Of a stretch of DNA of 64,000 bases, positions 1 through 8,444 are shown in pieces (the stretch's first letter is position 1; each line of letters starts with the position of its first letter). The position numbers and the translations under genes are program-made. The notes beneath the pieces are model-generated. The model saw nothing but the letters and a program-made list of their open reading frames with translations. It was not told the origin of the DNA and ran no database searches. The DNA comes from Limibacillus sp. (GTDB lineage Bacteria; Pseudomonadota; Alphaproteobacteria; Kiloniellales; CECT-8803), in the NCBI GenBank assembly GCA_037379885.1, contig JARRJC010000002.1:146966-210965 (forward strand), read 5' to 3'.

Positions 1-46
1 CAAGAAAAACTCCCGGATTCCTGCAAGAAACTGAATGTGGGAAAAT

Positions 47-121
47 TGGAGCGGGCGATGAGATTTGAACTCACGACCCCAACCTTGGCAAGGTTGTGCT
101 CTACCCCTGAGCTACGCCCGC
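47..121 (-). tRNA. tRNA-Gly (anticodon GCC)
   Basis: Read on the minus strand the segment folds as a 75-nt tRNA. A 7-bp acceptor stem pairs GCGGGCG at the 5' end with CGCCCGC before the discriminator base. The anticodon loop reads TTGCCAA, giving anticodon GCC for glycine GGC/GGU codons, and the T arm carries GTTCAAAT. The CCA end is encoded (complement at 47-49). GCC is the principal glycine decoder in GC-rich genomes, so this is probably a heavily used tRNA. Confidence 0.95.
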
Positions 122-141
122 GCTCCTGATTGCGGAGACGG

Positions 142-170
142 GAGATAGACGCTTTGGGAAGAGATTGCAA
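142..170 (-). promoter_or_regulatory. sigma-70-type promoter of tRNA-Gly
   Basis: On the minus strand TTGCAA (165-170) and TATCTC (142-147) are separated by exactly 17 bases. Transcription would start near 135, leaving a leader of about 14 nt before the mature tRNA end at 121. The match is seen in sequence; activity is inferred. Confidence 0.55.
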
Positions 171-306
171 GGGGGATTTTGTGGAGATTCGCCTCGCGCT
201 GGGCCTCTGCGCTCGACCCTTGCGGCGATCTTTGCCATAAAGCGGCTGCCCTGAAAGAATCAGGGTCCCGGTCCGGGACCCGAGACGCGACGCGAGGCGG
301 CGGATC

Positions 307-855
307 ATGAGCGGAAAAGTCTTTGACGGAGAGAGCCTGGCCGACGGCAGCCAGCCCTGCGAGCCCGACGAGCTGCTGGCCAAGTTGGCCGGGATGGGGA
401 TCGAGGCGAAGACGGTTGAGCATGCCCCGGTCTTCACGGTGGAGGAGGCCAAGGCGCTGCGCGGCGAGCTGGCGGGCGCGCACATCAAGAACCTCTTCCT
501 GCGCAACAAGAAGGGCGCCATGTGGCTGGTCACCTGCCTGGAGGACCGGGAGGTCGACCTGAAGCAGCTGGGCGAGGCCCTGGGCGCCGGGCGCTTTTCC
601 TTCGGCAGCGCGGAGCGCCTGATGAGCTATCTGGGCGTGCGGCCCGGCGCGGTGACGCCCTTGGCCGTGGTCAACGACAAGGGCGGCAAGGTCACGATGG
701 TGCTGGACAAGGGCGTGCTGGACCACCCCGTGGTGAACGCGCATCCTCTGGTAAACCACCAGACCACCGCGCTTTCGCCCGGCGACCTGCTGCGCTTTCT
801 GGAGGCCCAGGACCACGCGCCGCAGCTTCTCGAGATGGAGAGCGCGGAAGGTTAG
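307..855 (+). CDS. YbaK/ProX-family aminoacyl-tRNA deacylase
   Basis: A 182-residue protein of the YbaK/ProX (INS-like) editing family, which hydrolyses mischarged tRNAs in trans, typically Ala-tRNA(Pro) or Cys-tRNA(Pro). The conserved HIKNLFLRNKK segment (59-69, catalytic-type lysine at 61), LGVRPGAVTPLA (109-120) and HPLVN (146-150) match the ProX/PrdX subgroup. There is no synthetase domain, so it is a free-standing editor. It stands alone downstream of tRNA-Gly and upstream of the thioredoxin gene. The exact mischarged substrate cannot be fixed from sequence; Ala-tRNA(Pro) is most likely for this subgroup. Confidence 0.9.
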   Translation: MSGKVFDGESLADGSQPCEPDELLAKLAGMGIEAKTVEHAPVFTVEEAKALRGELAGAHIKNLFLRNKKGAMWLVTCLEDREVDLKQLGEALGAGRFSFGSAERLMSYLGVRPGAVTPLAVVNDKGGKVTMVLDKGVLDHPVVNAHPLVNHQTTALSPGDLLRFLEAQDHAPQLLEMESAEG

Positions 856-1021
856 CGCGCGAAGCGAGGCGGGAAGCGGTCTTCCGGGCGCGGTGCCCAA
901 GCCTTGCTTCACGCGCCCGCAACCGCCATGTAAGGGCGTGAAGACAAGACAATAGGGCCGCCGACGGAAATCACAGGAGACCGGCAAGGCGGCCGGACCC
1001 AAGGAACGAGGAACGAGAGCC

Positions 1022-1957
1022 ATGGAAGAGATCATCGGCGCCCCGCAGGGGGCAGCGAACGGCGCGGCCGCGGGCGATGTCATCAAGGACATCTCAGAGG
1101 CGGATTTCATGGCCGAGGTCGTGCAGGCCTCCATGGAACGCCCGGTCATCGTGGATTTCTGGGCGCCCTGGTGCGGGCCCTGCAAGCAGCTGACCCCGGC
1201 GCTGGAGAAGGTCGTGACCGAGGCGGGCGGCAAGGTCGTGCTGGCGAAGGTCAACGTGGACGAGAACCAGGGCATCGCCCAGCAGTTGCGCGTCCAGTCG
1301 GTCCCGACGGTCTATGCCTTCTATCAGGGCCGCCCCCTGGACGGCTTCCAGGGCGCGCTGCCCGAAGGCCAACTGCGCGACTTCATCAAGAAGCTGCTGG
1401 AGGCCTCGGGCGGCGGTGAGCAAGGCGAGAGCAGCGACCAGCTTCTGGCCCAGGCCGACGAGGCGCTGAGCCAGGGCAAGCCCGAAGAGGCCGCCGAGCT
1501 CTACGCGCGCATCCTCGACAGCGAGCAGGAGAACACCAAGGCGTTGTCCGGCGTGATTCGTTCCTACATCGGCATGGGCGAGCTGGCCGCGGCCAAGGAG
1601 ATCTTCAACTCCCTGCCCGAGGCCGTGCAGCTCCACGCCGACCTGCAGGGCGCCAAGGCGGCGCTCGATCTGGCCGAGCAGCCCGAACAGGACGAAGGCG
1701 AGCTGGCCGAACTGCTTGAGCAGGTCGCCCACAACCCCGACAACATGCAGGCCCGCATGGACCTGGCCCTGGCGCTGAACGCGCAGGGCAAGCGCGAGGC
1801 CGCCGCCGAAGAGCTTCTGGAGATCGTGCGCCGCAAGCGCGACTGGAACGAAGATGCCGGGCGCAAGCAGCTGGTGCAGTTCTTCGAGGCCTGGGGCCCC
1901 ACCGACCCGGCGACCGTGCAGGCCCGAAAGCGCCTTTCCTCGCTGCTGTTCTCCTGA
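1022..1957 (+). CDS. cnoX: thioredoxin-TPR chaperedoxin (CnoX/YbbN type)
   Basis: 311 residues: a thioredoxin fold (about 20-130) with the active site WCGPC (Cys51, Cys54), followed by helical TPR-type repeats (about 140-305), the architecture of CnoX/YbbN. These holdases bind unfolding proteins and hand them to GroEL or DnaK. E. coli YbbN lacks the redox-active CGPC site, while alphaproteobacterial forms such as Caulobacter CnoX keep it, so this protein should also exchange disulfides. The start is placed at the ATG after an AACGAG-rich leader. It is followed by the LON-domain, Trm112 and DUF971 genes in the same direction. Confidence 0.9.
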   Translation: MEEIIGAPQGAANGAAAGDVIKDISEADFMAEVVQASMERPVIVDFWAPWCGPCKQLTPALEKVVTEAGGKVVLAKVNVDENQGIAQQLRVQSVPTVYAFYQGRPLDGFQGALPEGQLRDFIKKLLEASGGGEQGESSDQLLAQADEALSQGKPEEAAELYARILDSEQENTKALSGVIRSYIGMGELAAAKEIFNSLPEAVQLHADLQGAKAALDLAEQPEQDEGELAELLEQVAHNPDNMQARMDLALALNAQGKREAAAEELLEIVRRKRDWNEDAGRKQLVQFFEAWGPTDPATVQARKRLSSLLFS

Positions 1958-2009
1958 CCGCGAACAGCTGGCGTACCGGGAGTCCGCGATGCACCAAGGC
2001 CCCTCAGAC

Positions 2010-2048
2010 ATGAGCGCCCCAGCATGAGCACGCCAGCATGAGCACGCC
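2010..2048 (+). repeat. tandem ATG-bearing repeat with two overlapping minicistrons
   Basis: The 14-bp unit AGCATGAGCACGCC occurs twice head to tail (2021-2034, 2035-2048), with a diverged third copy just upstream. It creates ATG codons at 2010, 2024 and 2038. The first two open five-codon reading frames (MSAPA and MSTPA) whose TGA stops overlap the next ATG, so they form a chain ending on the start of the LON-domain gene. See findings. Confidence 0.75.
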
Positions 2049-2721
2049 TGACCGGCATCCCATGAACCCGCGGTTCGAAGACCTGCCCGCGGCGCTGCCG
2101 ATCTTCCCGCTGAGCGGCGTGTTGCTGCTGCCCAAGGCGCAGCTTCCGCTCAACATCTTCGAACCGCGCTATCTGGCCATGATCGACCACGCGCTGAAGC
2201 ACGAGCGTTTGATCGGCATGATCATGCCGCGCGAGGACGCGGCCGGAATCCGCATGGGCGACAGCCCGGTCTATCCGCTGGGCTGCGCGGGCCGCATCGT
2301 CTCCTTCACCGAGACCGAGGACGGGCGCTACCTGATCACGCTTCAAGGGCTGATCCGCTTCGATCTCAAGGAAGAACTGCCGATCGAGGCCGGCTTCCGC
2401 CGCGTCGTCCCCGACTATTCGAACTACCGCGCCGATCTGGAGCAGCCGGAGGTGGAGGAGGACTTCTTCGACCGCAAGCGGCTGCTCAGCAACCTGCAGC
2501 GCTACTTCGACGCCAAGAGCATCTCCGCCGATTGGGAAGCCATCGAGGAGGCGCCGGGCGAGCGGCTCATCACCTCGCTTGCCATGGCCTGTCCCTTCGA
2601 TAGTCTTGAAAAGCAGGCGCTCTTGCAGGCGCCGGACAACGTGGCGCGGGCCGAAACCCTGATCCGCATCCTGGAGATGGCCGGGGGCGAGGACGGGGGC
2701 TACTCCACCCGCACGCATTGA
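2038..2721 (+). CDS. LON peptidase N-terminal (substrate-binding) domain protein
   Basis: 227 residues containing only a LON N-domain: IFPLSGVLLLPKAQLPLNIFEP-like start (about 22-44), then the RLIGMIM and GCAGRIVSFTETEDGRY segments. No ATPase or protease domain follows. Such stand-alone LON-domain proteins are widespread in alphaproteobacteria and their role is unknown; a link to proteostasis is suggested by the upstream thioredoxin-TPR chaperone gene. The start is uncertain: ATG 2038 is in a tandem repeat and ATG 2062 (MNPRFEDLP) is an in-frame alternative closer to the domain. Neither has a strong Shine-Dalgarno sequence. Confidence 0.85.
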   Translation: MSTPDRHPMNPRFEDLPAALPIFPLSGVLLLPKAQLPLNIFEPRYLAMIDHALKHERLIGMIMPREDAAGIRMGDSPVYPLGCAGRIVSFTETEDGRYLITLQGLIRFDLKEELPIEAGFRRVVPDYSNYRADLEQPEVEEDFFDRKRLLSNLQRYFDAKSISADWEAIEEAPGERLITSLAMACPFDSLEKQALLQAPDNVARAETLIRILEMAGGEDGGYSTRTH

Positions 2722-2769
2722 TGGGCGCGGGCAGCGATGGGCACGCGCGCTGATTGAGAGGGCACGACG

Positions 2770-2961
2770 ATGACGAAGGTCGATCCAAAGCTTCTGGAGA
2801 TTCTGGTCTGCCCGGTCACCAAGGGCCCGCTGGAGTACGATTCCGCGCGCCAGGAACTGATCAGCCGTCAGGCCGGTCTCGCCTTTCCGATCCGCCACGG
2901 CATCCCGATCATGCTGCCCGACGAGGCCCGCGAGCTGAAGGCGGAGGACAGCGCGCCGTGA
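2770..2961 (+). CDS. Trm112-family protein
   Basis: A 63-residue Trm112-like protein with the typical [16 protein letters not shown] start and [12 protein letters not shown] end. In other organisms Trm112 proteins activate or stabilise partner methyltransferases; bacterial copies often keep one Cys (CP) rather than a full zinc site, as here. It is translationally coupled to the next gene: its TGA (2959-2961) overlaps the GTG start at 2958. Confidence 0.92.
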   Translation: MTKVDPKLLEILVCPVTKGPLEYDSARQELISRQAGLAFPIRHGIPIMLPDEARELKAEDSAP

Positions 2962-3338
2962 CCGCGGAAAGCTGGGAAAGCGCGCACTGGCCGACCGAGC
3001 TGCGCTACAACAAGGCGGAGAAGACCCTCCATGTCACCTTCGACAACGGCGCGGCTTTCGCCTTGCCCGCCGAACTGCTTCGGGTCGAAAGCCCCTCGGC
3101 GGAGGTCCAGGGGCACGGCCCCGGCCAAAAGCAGATCATCGCCGGGCGCCGCCACGTCGGGATCATGGAGATCGAGCCGGTCGGCAACTACGCCGTCAAG
3201 ATCAAGTTCGACGACCTGCACGACAGCGGCATCTTTTCCTGGAAGTACCTCTATGAACTGGGGGAGCGCCGCGAAGAGCTTTGGAACAGCTACCTCTCGG
3301 AGCTCGAGAAGCGCGGGCTGAAGCGCGATCCGCGCTAG
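2958..3338 (+). CDS. DUF971 (gamma-butyrobetaine hydroxylase-like N-terminal domain) protein
   Basis: 126 residues beginning at GTG 2958, which overlaps the Trm112 stop as GTGA; the longer frame reaching back to 2754 has no domain content. The sequence [37 protein letters not shown] and [20 protein letters not shown] is a clear DUF971 domain. This fold is found in ApbC/Mrp-associated proteins and at the N terminus of gamma-butyrobetaine hydroxylase, and is linked to iron-sulfur metabolism in some reports. The gene is the last of a four-gene plus-strand run and ends 9 bp from the convergent hydroxylase gene. Confidence 0.88.
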   Translation: MTAESWESAHWPTELRYNKAEKTLHVTFDNGAAFALPAELLRVESPSAEVQGHGPGQKQIIAGRRHVGIMEIEPVGNYAVKIKFDDLHDSGIFSWKYLYELGERREELWNSYLSELEKRGLKRDPR

Positions 3339-3347
3339 CCGGGCGTT

Positions 3348-4601
3348 CTAGAGCGCCTCGCCCCTGATCAGGCGGGGCAGGTCGCCCGTCACGCCCATGG
3401 CGTCCTGCATGAAGAGCCGCTTCAGGGGCGGCAGGCGATCGACCGCGGCCAGCCCCAGATCCCGGGCGAGCCGCAGCGGCGCGATGTCGTTGGAGAAGAG
3501 GCGGTTGAGCGCATCGGTCACCGCGACCAGCGCCAGCGCATCGAAACGCCGCCATTGGGGATAGCGGGACAGCAGGTTGGCGTCCCCCAGGTCGAGACCC
3601 AGGCGCGCAGCGTCCACCAGGATCTCCGCCAGCGCCGCCACATCCCTCAGACCCAGGTTCAGACCCTGCCCCGCGATGGGGTGGATGCCGTGCGCCGCGT
3701 CGCCCACGATGACGAGGCGGTGGTCCAGGTAGCGCTCGGCCAAGAGTAGCGACAGCGGATAGGACCAGCGGGGCCCGACCGCCTTGAGCGCGCCGAGACT
3801 GTCGCCGAAACGCCGCTCGATCTCCGCCGAGAAGTCCGCCTCGTCCAGCTTCATCATGGCCCCGGCCAGCTCGCGCTTTTCGGTCCAGACGATGGAGGAG
3901 CGGTGGCGGCCCTTGGCGTCGTCGGTCAGCGGCAACATCGCGAAGGGACCGGCGGGCAGGAAGTTCTCGTGGGCCACGCCCTCGTGGTCCAGCTCATGCT
4001 CCACGGTGGCCACGATCCCGGCCTGGGGATAGTCCCATCGGGTGGTCTTGATCCCCGCCTCCTCGCGCAGCCGCGAGCCGCGGCCGTCCGCGGCGACGGC
4101 CAGCGAGGCCGAGAGCCGGCGCCCGTCGTCCAGCTCCGCCGTGACGCCGTACGCCCCGCGCTCCAAAGGACCGGCGAGGCTGTGCGGCGCCAGCAGCGTC
4201 AGCCCCTCGACCGGCAGCGCGGAGAAAAGGGCCTTCCTGAGCGTGCGGTTCTCGACGATGTAGCCCAGCGGCACGTCGCCCACCTCGCTATGGTCGTAGT
4301 GCAGGAAAAGCGGGGAGGCGGCCTCGCCGATGCGCGCGTCGGAGACCCGGATGTCCAGGATCGGGGCGGCGCCCGGCGCCATGGCCTTCCAAAGCCCCAG
4401 CGCGGAGAGCATCTGCTTGGTGCCGGCGGCGATCGCGCTGGCGCGCCCGTCGAAGGCCGCGCCCTGCGCCGTCGCCGGATCCTCGCGGTCCACCAGAAGA
4501 CAGGTGACGCCTGCGCCCGCGAGCGCGTGGGCCAGGGTCAGGCCCACCAGCCCGCCACCCACGATCAGAACATCCGCCTTCAAGTCCCCGCGCTTCGCCA
4601 T
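3348..4601 (-). CDS. UbiH/UbiF/COQ6-family FAD-dependent monooxygenase
   Basis: 417 residues from ATG 4601. An N-terminal Rossmann motif VLIVGGGLVGLTLA binds FAD, and GDAAHGIHPIAGQGLNLGLRD in the C-terminal third is the second FAD motif of aromatic hydroxylases. The family hydroxylates the ring of ubiquinone precursors in aerobic bacteria; alphaproteobacterial members can act at C1, C5 or C6 (UbiH, UbiL, UbiM), and sequence alone does not say which. An upstream ATG at 4679 would add 26 unconserved residues and run into the NtrC-like site, so 4601 is preferred. Confidence 0.88.
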   Translation of the reverse strand: MAKRGDLKADVLIVGGGLVGLTLAHALAGAGVTCLLVDREDPATAQGAAFDGRASAIAAGTKQMLSALGLWKAMAPGAAPILDIRVSDARIGEAASPLFLHYDHSEVGDVPLGYIVENRTLRKALFSALPVEGLTLLAPHSLAGPLERGAYGVTAELDDGRRLSASLAVAADGRGSRLREEAGIKTTRWDYPQAGIVATVEHELDHEGVAHENFLPAGPFAMLPLTDDAKGRHRSSIVWTEKRELAGAMMKLDEADFSAEIERRFGDSLGALKAVGPRWSYPLSLLLAERYLDHRLVIVGDAAHGIHPIAGQGLNLGLRDVAALAEILVDAARLGLDLGDANLLSRYPQWRRFDALALVAVTDALNRLFSNDIAPLRLARDLGLAAVDRLPPLKRLFMQDAMGVTGDLPRLIRGEAL

Positions 4602-4672
4602 GCCCCAAAGATCGTTCAGGGGCCCGTTCCTGTCCAGGGGCAAGGCGGCGCAGGCGGCGACTTTGAGTGCGG

Positions 4673-4689
4673 TGCACAAAAAATGTGCA
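4673..4689. promoter_or_regulatory. NtrC-like enhancer palindrome upstream of glnK
   Basis: TGCAC, seven bases, GTGCA is a perfect dyad matching the NtrC consensus TGCACC-N5-GGTGCA at its outer bases. It lies about 130 bp upstream of the sigma-54 promoter, a usual distance for an activator enhancer. Confidence 0.65.
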
Positions 4690-4776
4690 TAAGAAATAGG
4701 CAGTTTACGGTTTGGTCATTTTTTATGCAGGCCTCTGAAGCGGCCGCGCCGCGCCAATCCGCTAAGTGTCTGACTA

Positions 4777-4828
4777 GACTCCTGATTCGGATGGATGAAT
4801 CCTGGTGAAAGCGATTTTGGCACGACTC
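4777..4828. promoter_or_regulatory. four GANTC (CcrM-type) sites in the glnK promoter
   Basis: GACTC 4777-4781, GATTC 4784-4788, GAATC 4797-4801 and GACTC 4824-4828 lie within 52 bp. The last sits between the -24 and -12 elements of the sigma-54 promoter. GANTC is the CcrM adenine-methylation site of alphaproteobacteria; effect on transcription is inferred only. Confidence 0.5.
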
Positions 4829-4833
4829 TTGCT
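4818..4833 (+). promoter_or_regulatory. sigma-54 promoter of glnK-amtB
   Basis: TGGCACGACTCTTGCT matches the RpoN consensus TGGCACG-N4-TTGCW at every position: GG at 4819-4820 and GC at 4831-4832. Transcription would start near 4844, leaving a leader of about 55 nt before glnK. With the upstream NtrC-like palindrome it indicates nitrogen-limitation control. Confidence 0.88.
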
Positions 4834-4878
4834 TCCTCACTCTCTCGGGGGCCGGTGTGAGACCGGCGCTTGGAATAA

Positions 4879-5238
<360 letters not shown>

Positions 5239-5252
5239 GGAGGAATAAAGTC

Positions 5253-6593
5253 ATGATTCGCGACTATCTTGGTAAATTTTTGACGGTGGGTGCGCTTGCG
5301 GGCGTGCTCGGCGTCGCTGCCGTCGCTCCGGCGTCGGCTCAGGACGCCGCCATGGGCGTCTCCGAGGAAACCACCTACGTCTTCAACACCCTTCTGTTCC
5401 TGATGGCCGGCTTCCTGGTCATGTGGATGGCCGCTGGCTTCTGCATGCTGGAGTCGGGTCTGGTGCGTTCCAAGAACGTCACCATGCAGAGCCTGAAGAA
5501 CATGGCGCTCTACTCGATCGCCTGCCTTCTGTACCTGTTCATCGGGTATGGCTTCATGTATCCGGGCAGCTGGATCGCCGAGGGCTACCTGGGCATGACC
5601 TCGATCACGTCCCTGCCGGGGCATGAGGCCGAGGACATCACCTACGCCTCGGTCGGGTCCGACTTCTTCTTCCAGCTGGTGTTCTGCGCCGCGACCGCCT
5701 CGATCGTCTCGGGCACCGTGGCCGAGCGCATCAAGCTGTGGCCCTTCCTGATCTTCACCGTCGTTCTGACCGGCCTGATCTACCCGATCCAGGGTTCCTG
5801 GACCTGGGGCGGCGGCTGGCTGAGCGAGATGGGCTTCTCCGACTTCGCGGGCTCCACCATCGTCCACTCCGTGGGCGGCTGGGCCGCGCTGACGGGCGCC
5901 GTCATCCTCGGTGCGCGTAAGGGCAAGTACGGCCCCGACGGCAAGGTTCACCCGATGCCGGGCTCCAACCTGACGCTCGCCACGCTGGGCACCTTCATCC
6001 TGTGGCTCGGCTGGTTCGGCTTCAACGGCGGCTCGCAGCTGGCCATGGGCTCGCTGGGTGACGTTTCCGACGTGTCGCGCATCTTCGCGAACACCAACAC
6101 GGCGGCTGCCGCCGGCGCTCTCGCCGCGCTGATCCTGACCGCCATCCTCTACAAGAAGCCGGATCTGACCATGGTGCTGAACGGCGCCCTCGCCGGCCTG
6201 GTGGCCATCACGGCCGAGCCGCTGGCTCCCAGCCTGATGTGGTCTGTCGTGGTCGGTGGCATCGGCGGCGTGATCGTGGTCTTCACGGTTCCGCTTCTCG
6301 ACAAGCTCAAGATCGACGACGTGGTCGGCGCCATTCCGGTCCACCTCTTCGCCGGCATCTGGGGCACCATCGCCGTGGTCTTCTCCAACGGCGACGCCAA
6401 CATCGCCACTCAGATCATCGGCATTGTCGCCATCGGCGCCTTCGTCGTGGTCACCTCGGGTGTGTTCTGGCTGATCCTCAAGGCGGTCATGGGCCTGCGC
6501 CCCACCGAAGAGGAAGAGGAATTGGGTCTCGACCAGGCAGAGCTTGGCATGGAGGCCTATCCCGAGTTCGGTCGTGGTTCCCAGTCCCTCTAA
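5253..6593 (+). CDS. amtB: ammonium transporter AmtB
   Basis: 446 residues from ATG 5253, which follows GAGGAGGAATAAAG. It has an N-terminal signal-like segment ending ...APASAQD and about eleven transmembrane helices. The two channel histidines lie in STIVHSVGG and IPVHLFAGIWG; the family motif around DFAGSTIVH is present. AmtB conducts ammonia/ammonium across the inner membrane and is blocked by unmodified GlnK. The C-terminal tail is long and acidic (EEEEELGLDQAELG), as in many alphaproteobacterial Amt proteins. The frame opens upstream inside glnK, but that extension is a shadow. Confidence 0.97.
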   Translation: MIRDYLGKFLTVGALAGVLGVAAVAPASAQDAAMGVSEETTYVFNTLLFLMAGFLVMWMAAGFCMLESGLVRSKNVTMQSLKNMALYSIACLLYLFIGYGFMYPGSWIAEGYLGMTSITSLPGHEAEDITYASVGSDFFFQLVFCAATASIVSGTVAERIKLWPFLIFTVVLTGLIYPIQGSWTWGGGWLSEMGFSDFAGSTIVHSVGGWAALTGAVILGARKGKYGPDGKVHPMPGSNLTLATLGTFILWLGWFGFNGGSQLAMGSLGDVSDVSRIFANTNTAAAAGALAALILTAILYKKPDLTMVLNGALAGLVAITAEPLAPSLMWSVVVGGIGGVIVVFTVPLLDKLKIDDVVGAIPVHLFAGIWGTIAVVFSNGDANIATQIIGIVAIGAFVVVTSGVFWLILKAVMGLRPTEEEEELGLDQAELGMEAYPEFGRGSQSL

Positions 6594-6663
6594 GGAGAAC
6601 AAGAAAGGGATATGAACCACTAACCAACGAGCTTTCCCGGCGGACGTTCCTCCGCTAACTCGA

Positions 6664-6697
6664 GCCCGGCAGCACCCGCTGCCGGGCTTTTTCTTTT
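6664..6697 (+). terminator. intrinsic terminator of glnK-amtB
   Basis: A perfect 10-bp stem, GCCCGGCAGC (6664-6673) with GCTGCCGGGC (6678-6687), has a four-base ACCC loop and is followed by TTTTTCTTTT. It ends the nitrogen operon 70 bp after the amtB stop. Confidence 0.93.
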
Positions 6698-7112
6698 GTC
6701 CTTTCGAAGGCTCTGCGTTCGTATTCCGTTCGCGAATCGGCGACTCGAGTCGCTTTCGAGTCGCGCCCGAGTCGCAGGCCGAAGCCATCCCTCCGCGACC
6801 TGGCCGCCGGGGAAATAGGGCTTGCGGCGCGCGCGACCCCTGACACAAGATATTGCGGCCCTAGTCGAGCAGGGCGAAGGACTTACCCGCCGAACTTGCT
6901 TGTTCTCTTGAAGGGGCGGCGGTAAGCTTGTTCTCGTTTTATGCCAAGCCCGAGTCCCGGGCTGGGTGAAAACGCTGAAGGGGAGCGTTTTGAGCAAGAC
7001 GACGAAGCTTGGAGCAGGTGGGGCTTCCGGCTCCGCCGCCGACTCCGCTGTCAGGGTGCCGCGCGCAAGCGGCGGACCTGAGAGGGCGGCTGACGGCGGC
7101 GGCGATATCCCT
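6698..7112. other. gene-free region with GANTC cluster
   Basis: About 415 bp between the amtB terminator and the chosen aminotransferase start. It holds a dense GANTC cluster (6734-6773), further GANTC sites at 6952 and 7041, and a small perfect hairpin AAAACGCT/AGCGTTTT (6969-6976, 6984-6991). I find no convincing gene on either strand; the frames here are Arg/Pro/Ala-rich shadows. Part of the right end may be coding if the aminotransferase starts upstream. Confidence 0.6.
6734..6775. repeat. CGAGTCGC iterons at 11-bp spacing with five GANTC sites
   Basis: CGAGTCGC occurs at 6746, 6757 and 6768, exactly 11 bp apart. GANTC sites are at 6734 (GAATC), 6742 (GACTC), 6747, 6758 and 6769 (GAGTC), and CGACTCGAGTCG (6741-6752) is a full palindrome. 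See findings. Confidence 0.8.
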
Positions 7113-8393
7113 ATGCAAGATCCCCTCATGCAAAAATCCAGCCCCGGCGTGACCCCCGGCGTTTCCCCTGGCGTATCGATGCCCCGGGTCGCCAAGCGCG
7201 ACGTCATGGCGGCCTTCCATCCCTTCATCCGGCTGGAGCGGCTGCTGAAGGACCGCAAGCCCGGCGACCACGGCGTCCCCGGCGTCGAGGGCCCCTTGCT
7301 GCTTCAGGTCGGCGAACCGAAGAACCCGCCGCCCGCCTTCATGCTGGAGACCCTGAGCGCGAACGCCGACGGCTGGGCCAGCTACCCCGCCGCGCGCGGC
7401 ACGCCGGAATTCCAGAAGGCGGCGGCGGCCTGGGCCACGCGCCGCTTCGGATTGCCCGGAGGCTTCCTGGATCCCGAGCGCTGCCTGCTGCCAGTGCCCG
7501 GGACCCGCGAAGGGCTTTTCTTCGCGATCTCGACGCTGATCCCCGGCCCCGGCGAGGGGGACAAGCGGAAGGTCTTGATCCCCAGCCCCTTCTTCCACGT
7601 CTACGCCGGTGCGACCGCAGCGGGCGGCGGCGAGCCGGTCTTCGTGGCCGCGGGGCCTGAGACGGGCTTTCTTCCGGACTACGCGAGCCTGCCGCCCGAG
7701 ATCCTGGAGCAGACGGCGGCGGCCATCCTCTGTTCGCCCTCCAACCCGCAAGGGGCGGTGGCGAGCCGCGAACAGGTGGCCGGCTCGATCGCGCTGGCGC
7801 GGCGTCACGGGTTCCTCGCCATTTTCGACGAGTGCTATTCCGAGCTCTACTTCGACGACCCGCCGCCCGGCGCCCTGACGCTGGCGGCTGAAAGCGGGTC
7901 GCTCGATAGCGTGATGGTCTTCCATTCGCTCTCCAAGCGGTCCAGCGCGCCGGGACTGCGCTGTGGCTTCATGGCGGGCGACCCGGAGTGGATCGACCGC
8001 TTCGACGGCGCGCTCAGGTTCGGCGGCGCGGGCGTGCCGCGCCCGGTCCAGGCGGCGGGCGCCGCGCTCTGGGGCGACGAGAGCCATGTCGAGGCCAACC
8101 GCGCCTTCTACCGGCGCAACTTCGAGACCGCGGGCCGCGTTCTGGGCTCGCGCTTCGGCTACAGCCGCCCGGCCGGAGGGTTCTTCCTCTGGCTGGAGGT
8201 CGGCGACGGCGAAGCGGCGGCGGTGAAGCTTTGGGAGGAGGCGGGCATCCGCGTCCTGCCCGGCGCCTACATGTGCGCCCAAGACGATCACGGAAACAAT
8301 CCCGGCGCGCCCTATATCCGGGTGGCGCTGGTGCATGATCAGAGCTATGTCGAGGCGGCCTTGGAACGCCTCGCGGCCTGTCTCGAATCATGA
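7113..8393 (+). CDS. class I/II PLP-dependent aminotransferase, DapC-like
   Basis: Fold type I aminotransferase with the pyridoxal-phosphate lysine in HSLSKRSSAPGLRCGF, the SPSNPQG substrate/cofactor loop and an FDECYSELYF aspartate motif. The start AAFHPFIRLERLLKD resembles N-succinyldiaminopimelate aminotransferases (DapC) of proteobacteria, and dapB lies 13 kb away, so a role in lysine/peptidoglycan precursor synthesis is likely. The start is unclear: GTG 6966, TTG 6990 (after AAGGGGAG), ATG 7113, 7128 and 7179 are all in frame. The first conserved residues begin after 7179, and the segment before it is low complexity (PGVTPGVSPGV). Confidence 0.85.
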   Translation: MQDPLMQKSSPGVTPGVSPGVSMPRVAKRDVMAAFHPFIRLERLLKDRKPGDHGVPGVEGPLLLQVGEPKNPPPAFMLETLSANADGWASYPAARGTPEFQKAAAAWATRRFGLPGGFLDPERCLLPVPGTREGLFFAISTLIPGPGEGDKRKVLIPSPFFHVYAGATAAGGGEPVFVAAGPETGFLPDYASLPPEILEQTAAAILCSPSNPQGAVASREQVAGSIALARRHGFLAIFDECYSELYFDDPPPGALTLAAESGSLDSVMVFHSLSKRSSAPGLRCGFMAGDPEWIDRFDGALRFGGAGVPRPVQAAGAALWGDESHVEANRAFYRRNFETAGRVLGSRFGYSRPAGGFFLWLEVGDGEAAAVKLWEEAGIRVLPGAYMCAQDDHGNNPGAPYIRVALVHDQSYVEAALERLAACLES

Positions 8394-8444
8394 GGCGGCC
8401 AAGGCTGAAACGAGAGTGACGGTGGGGACCGTAAGGAGACCGGT

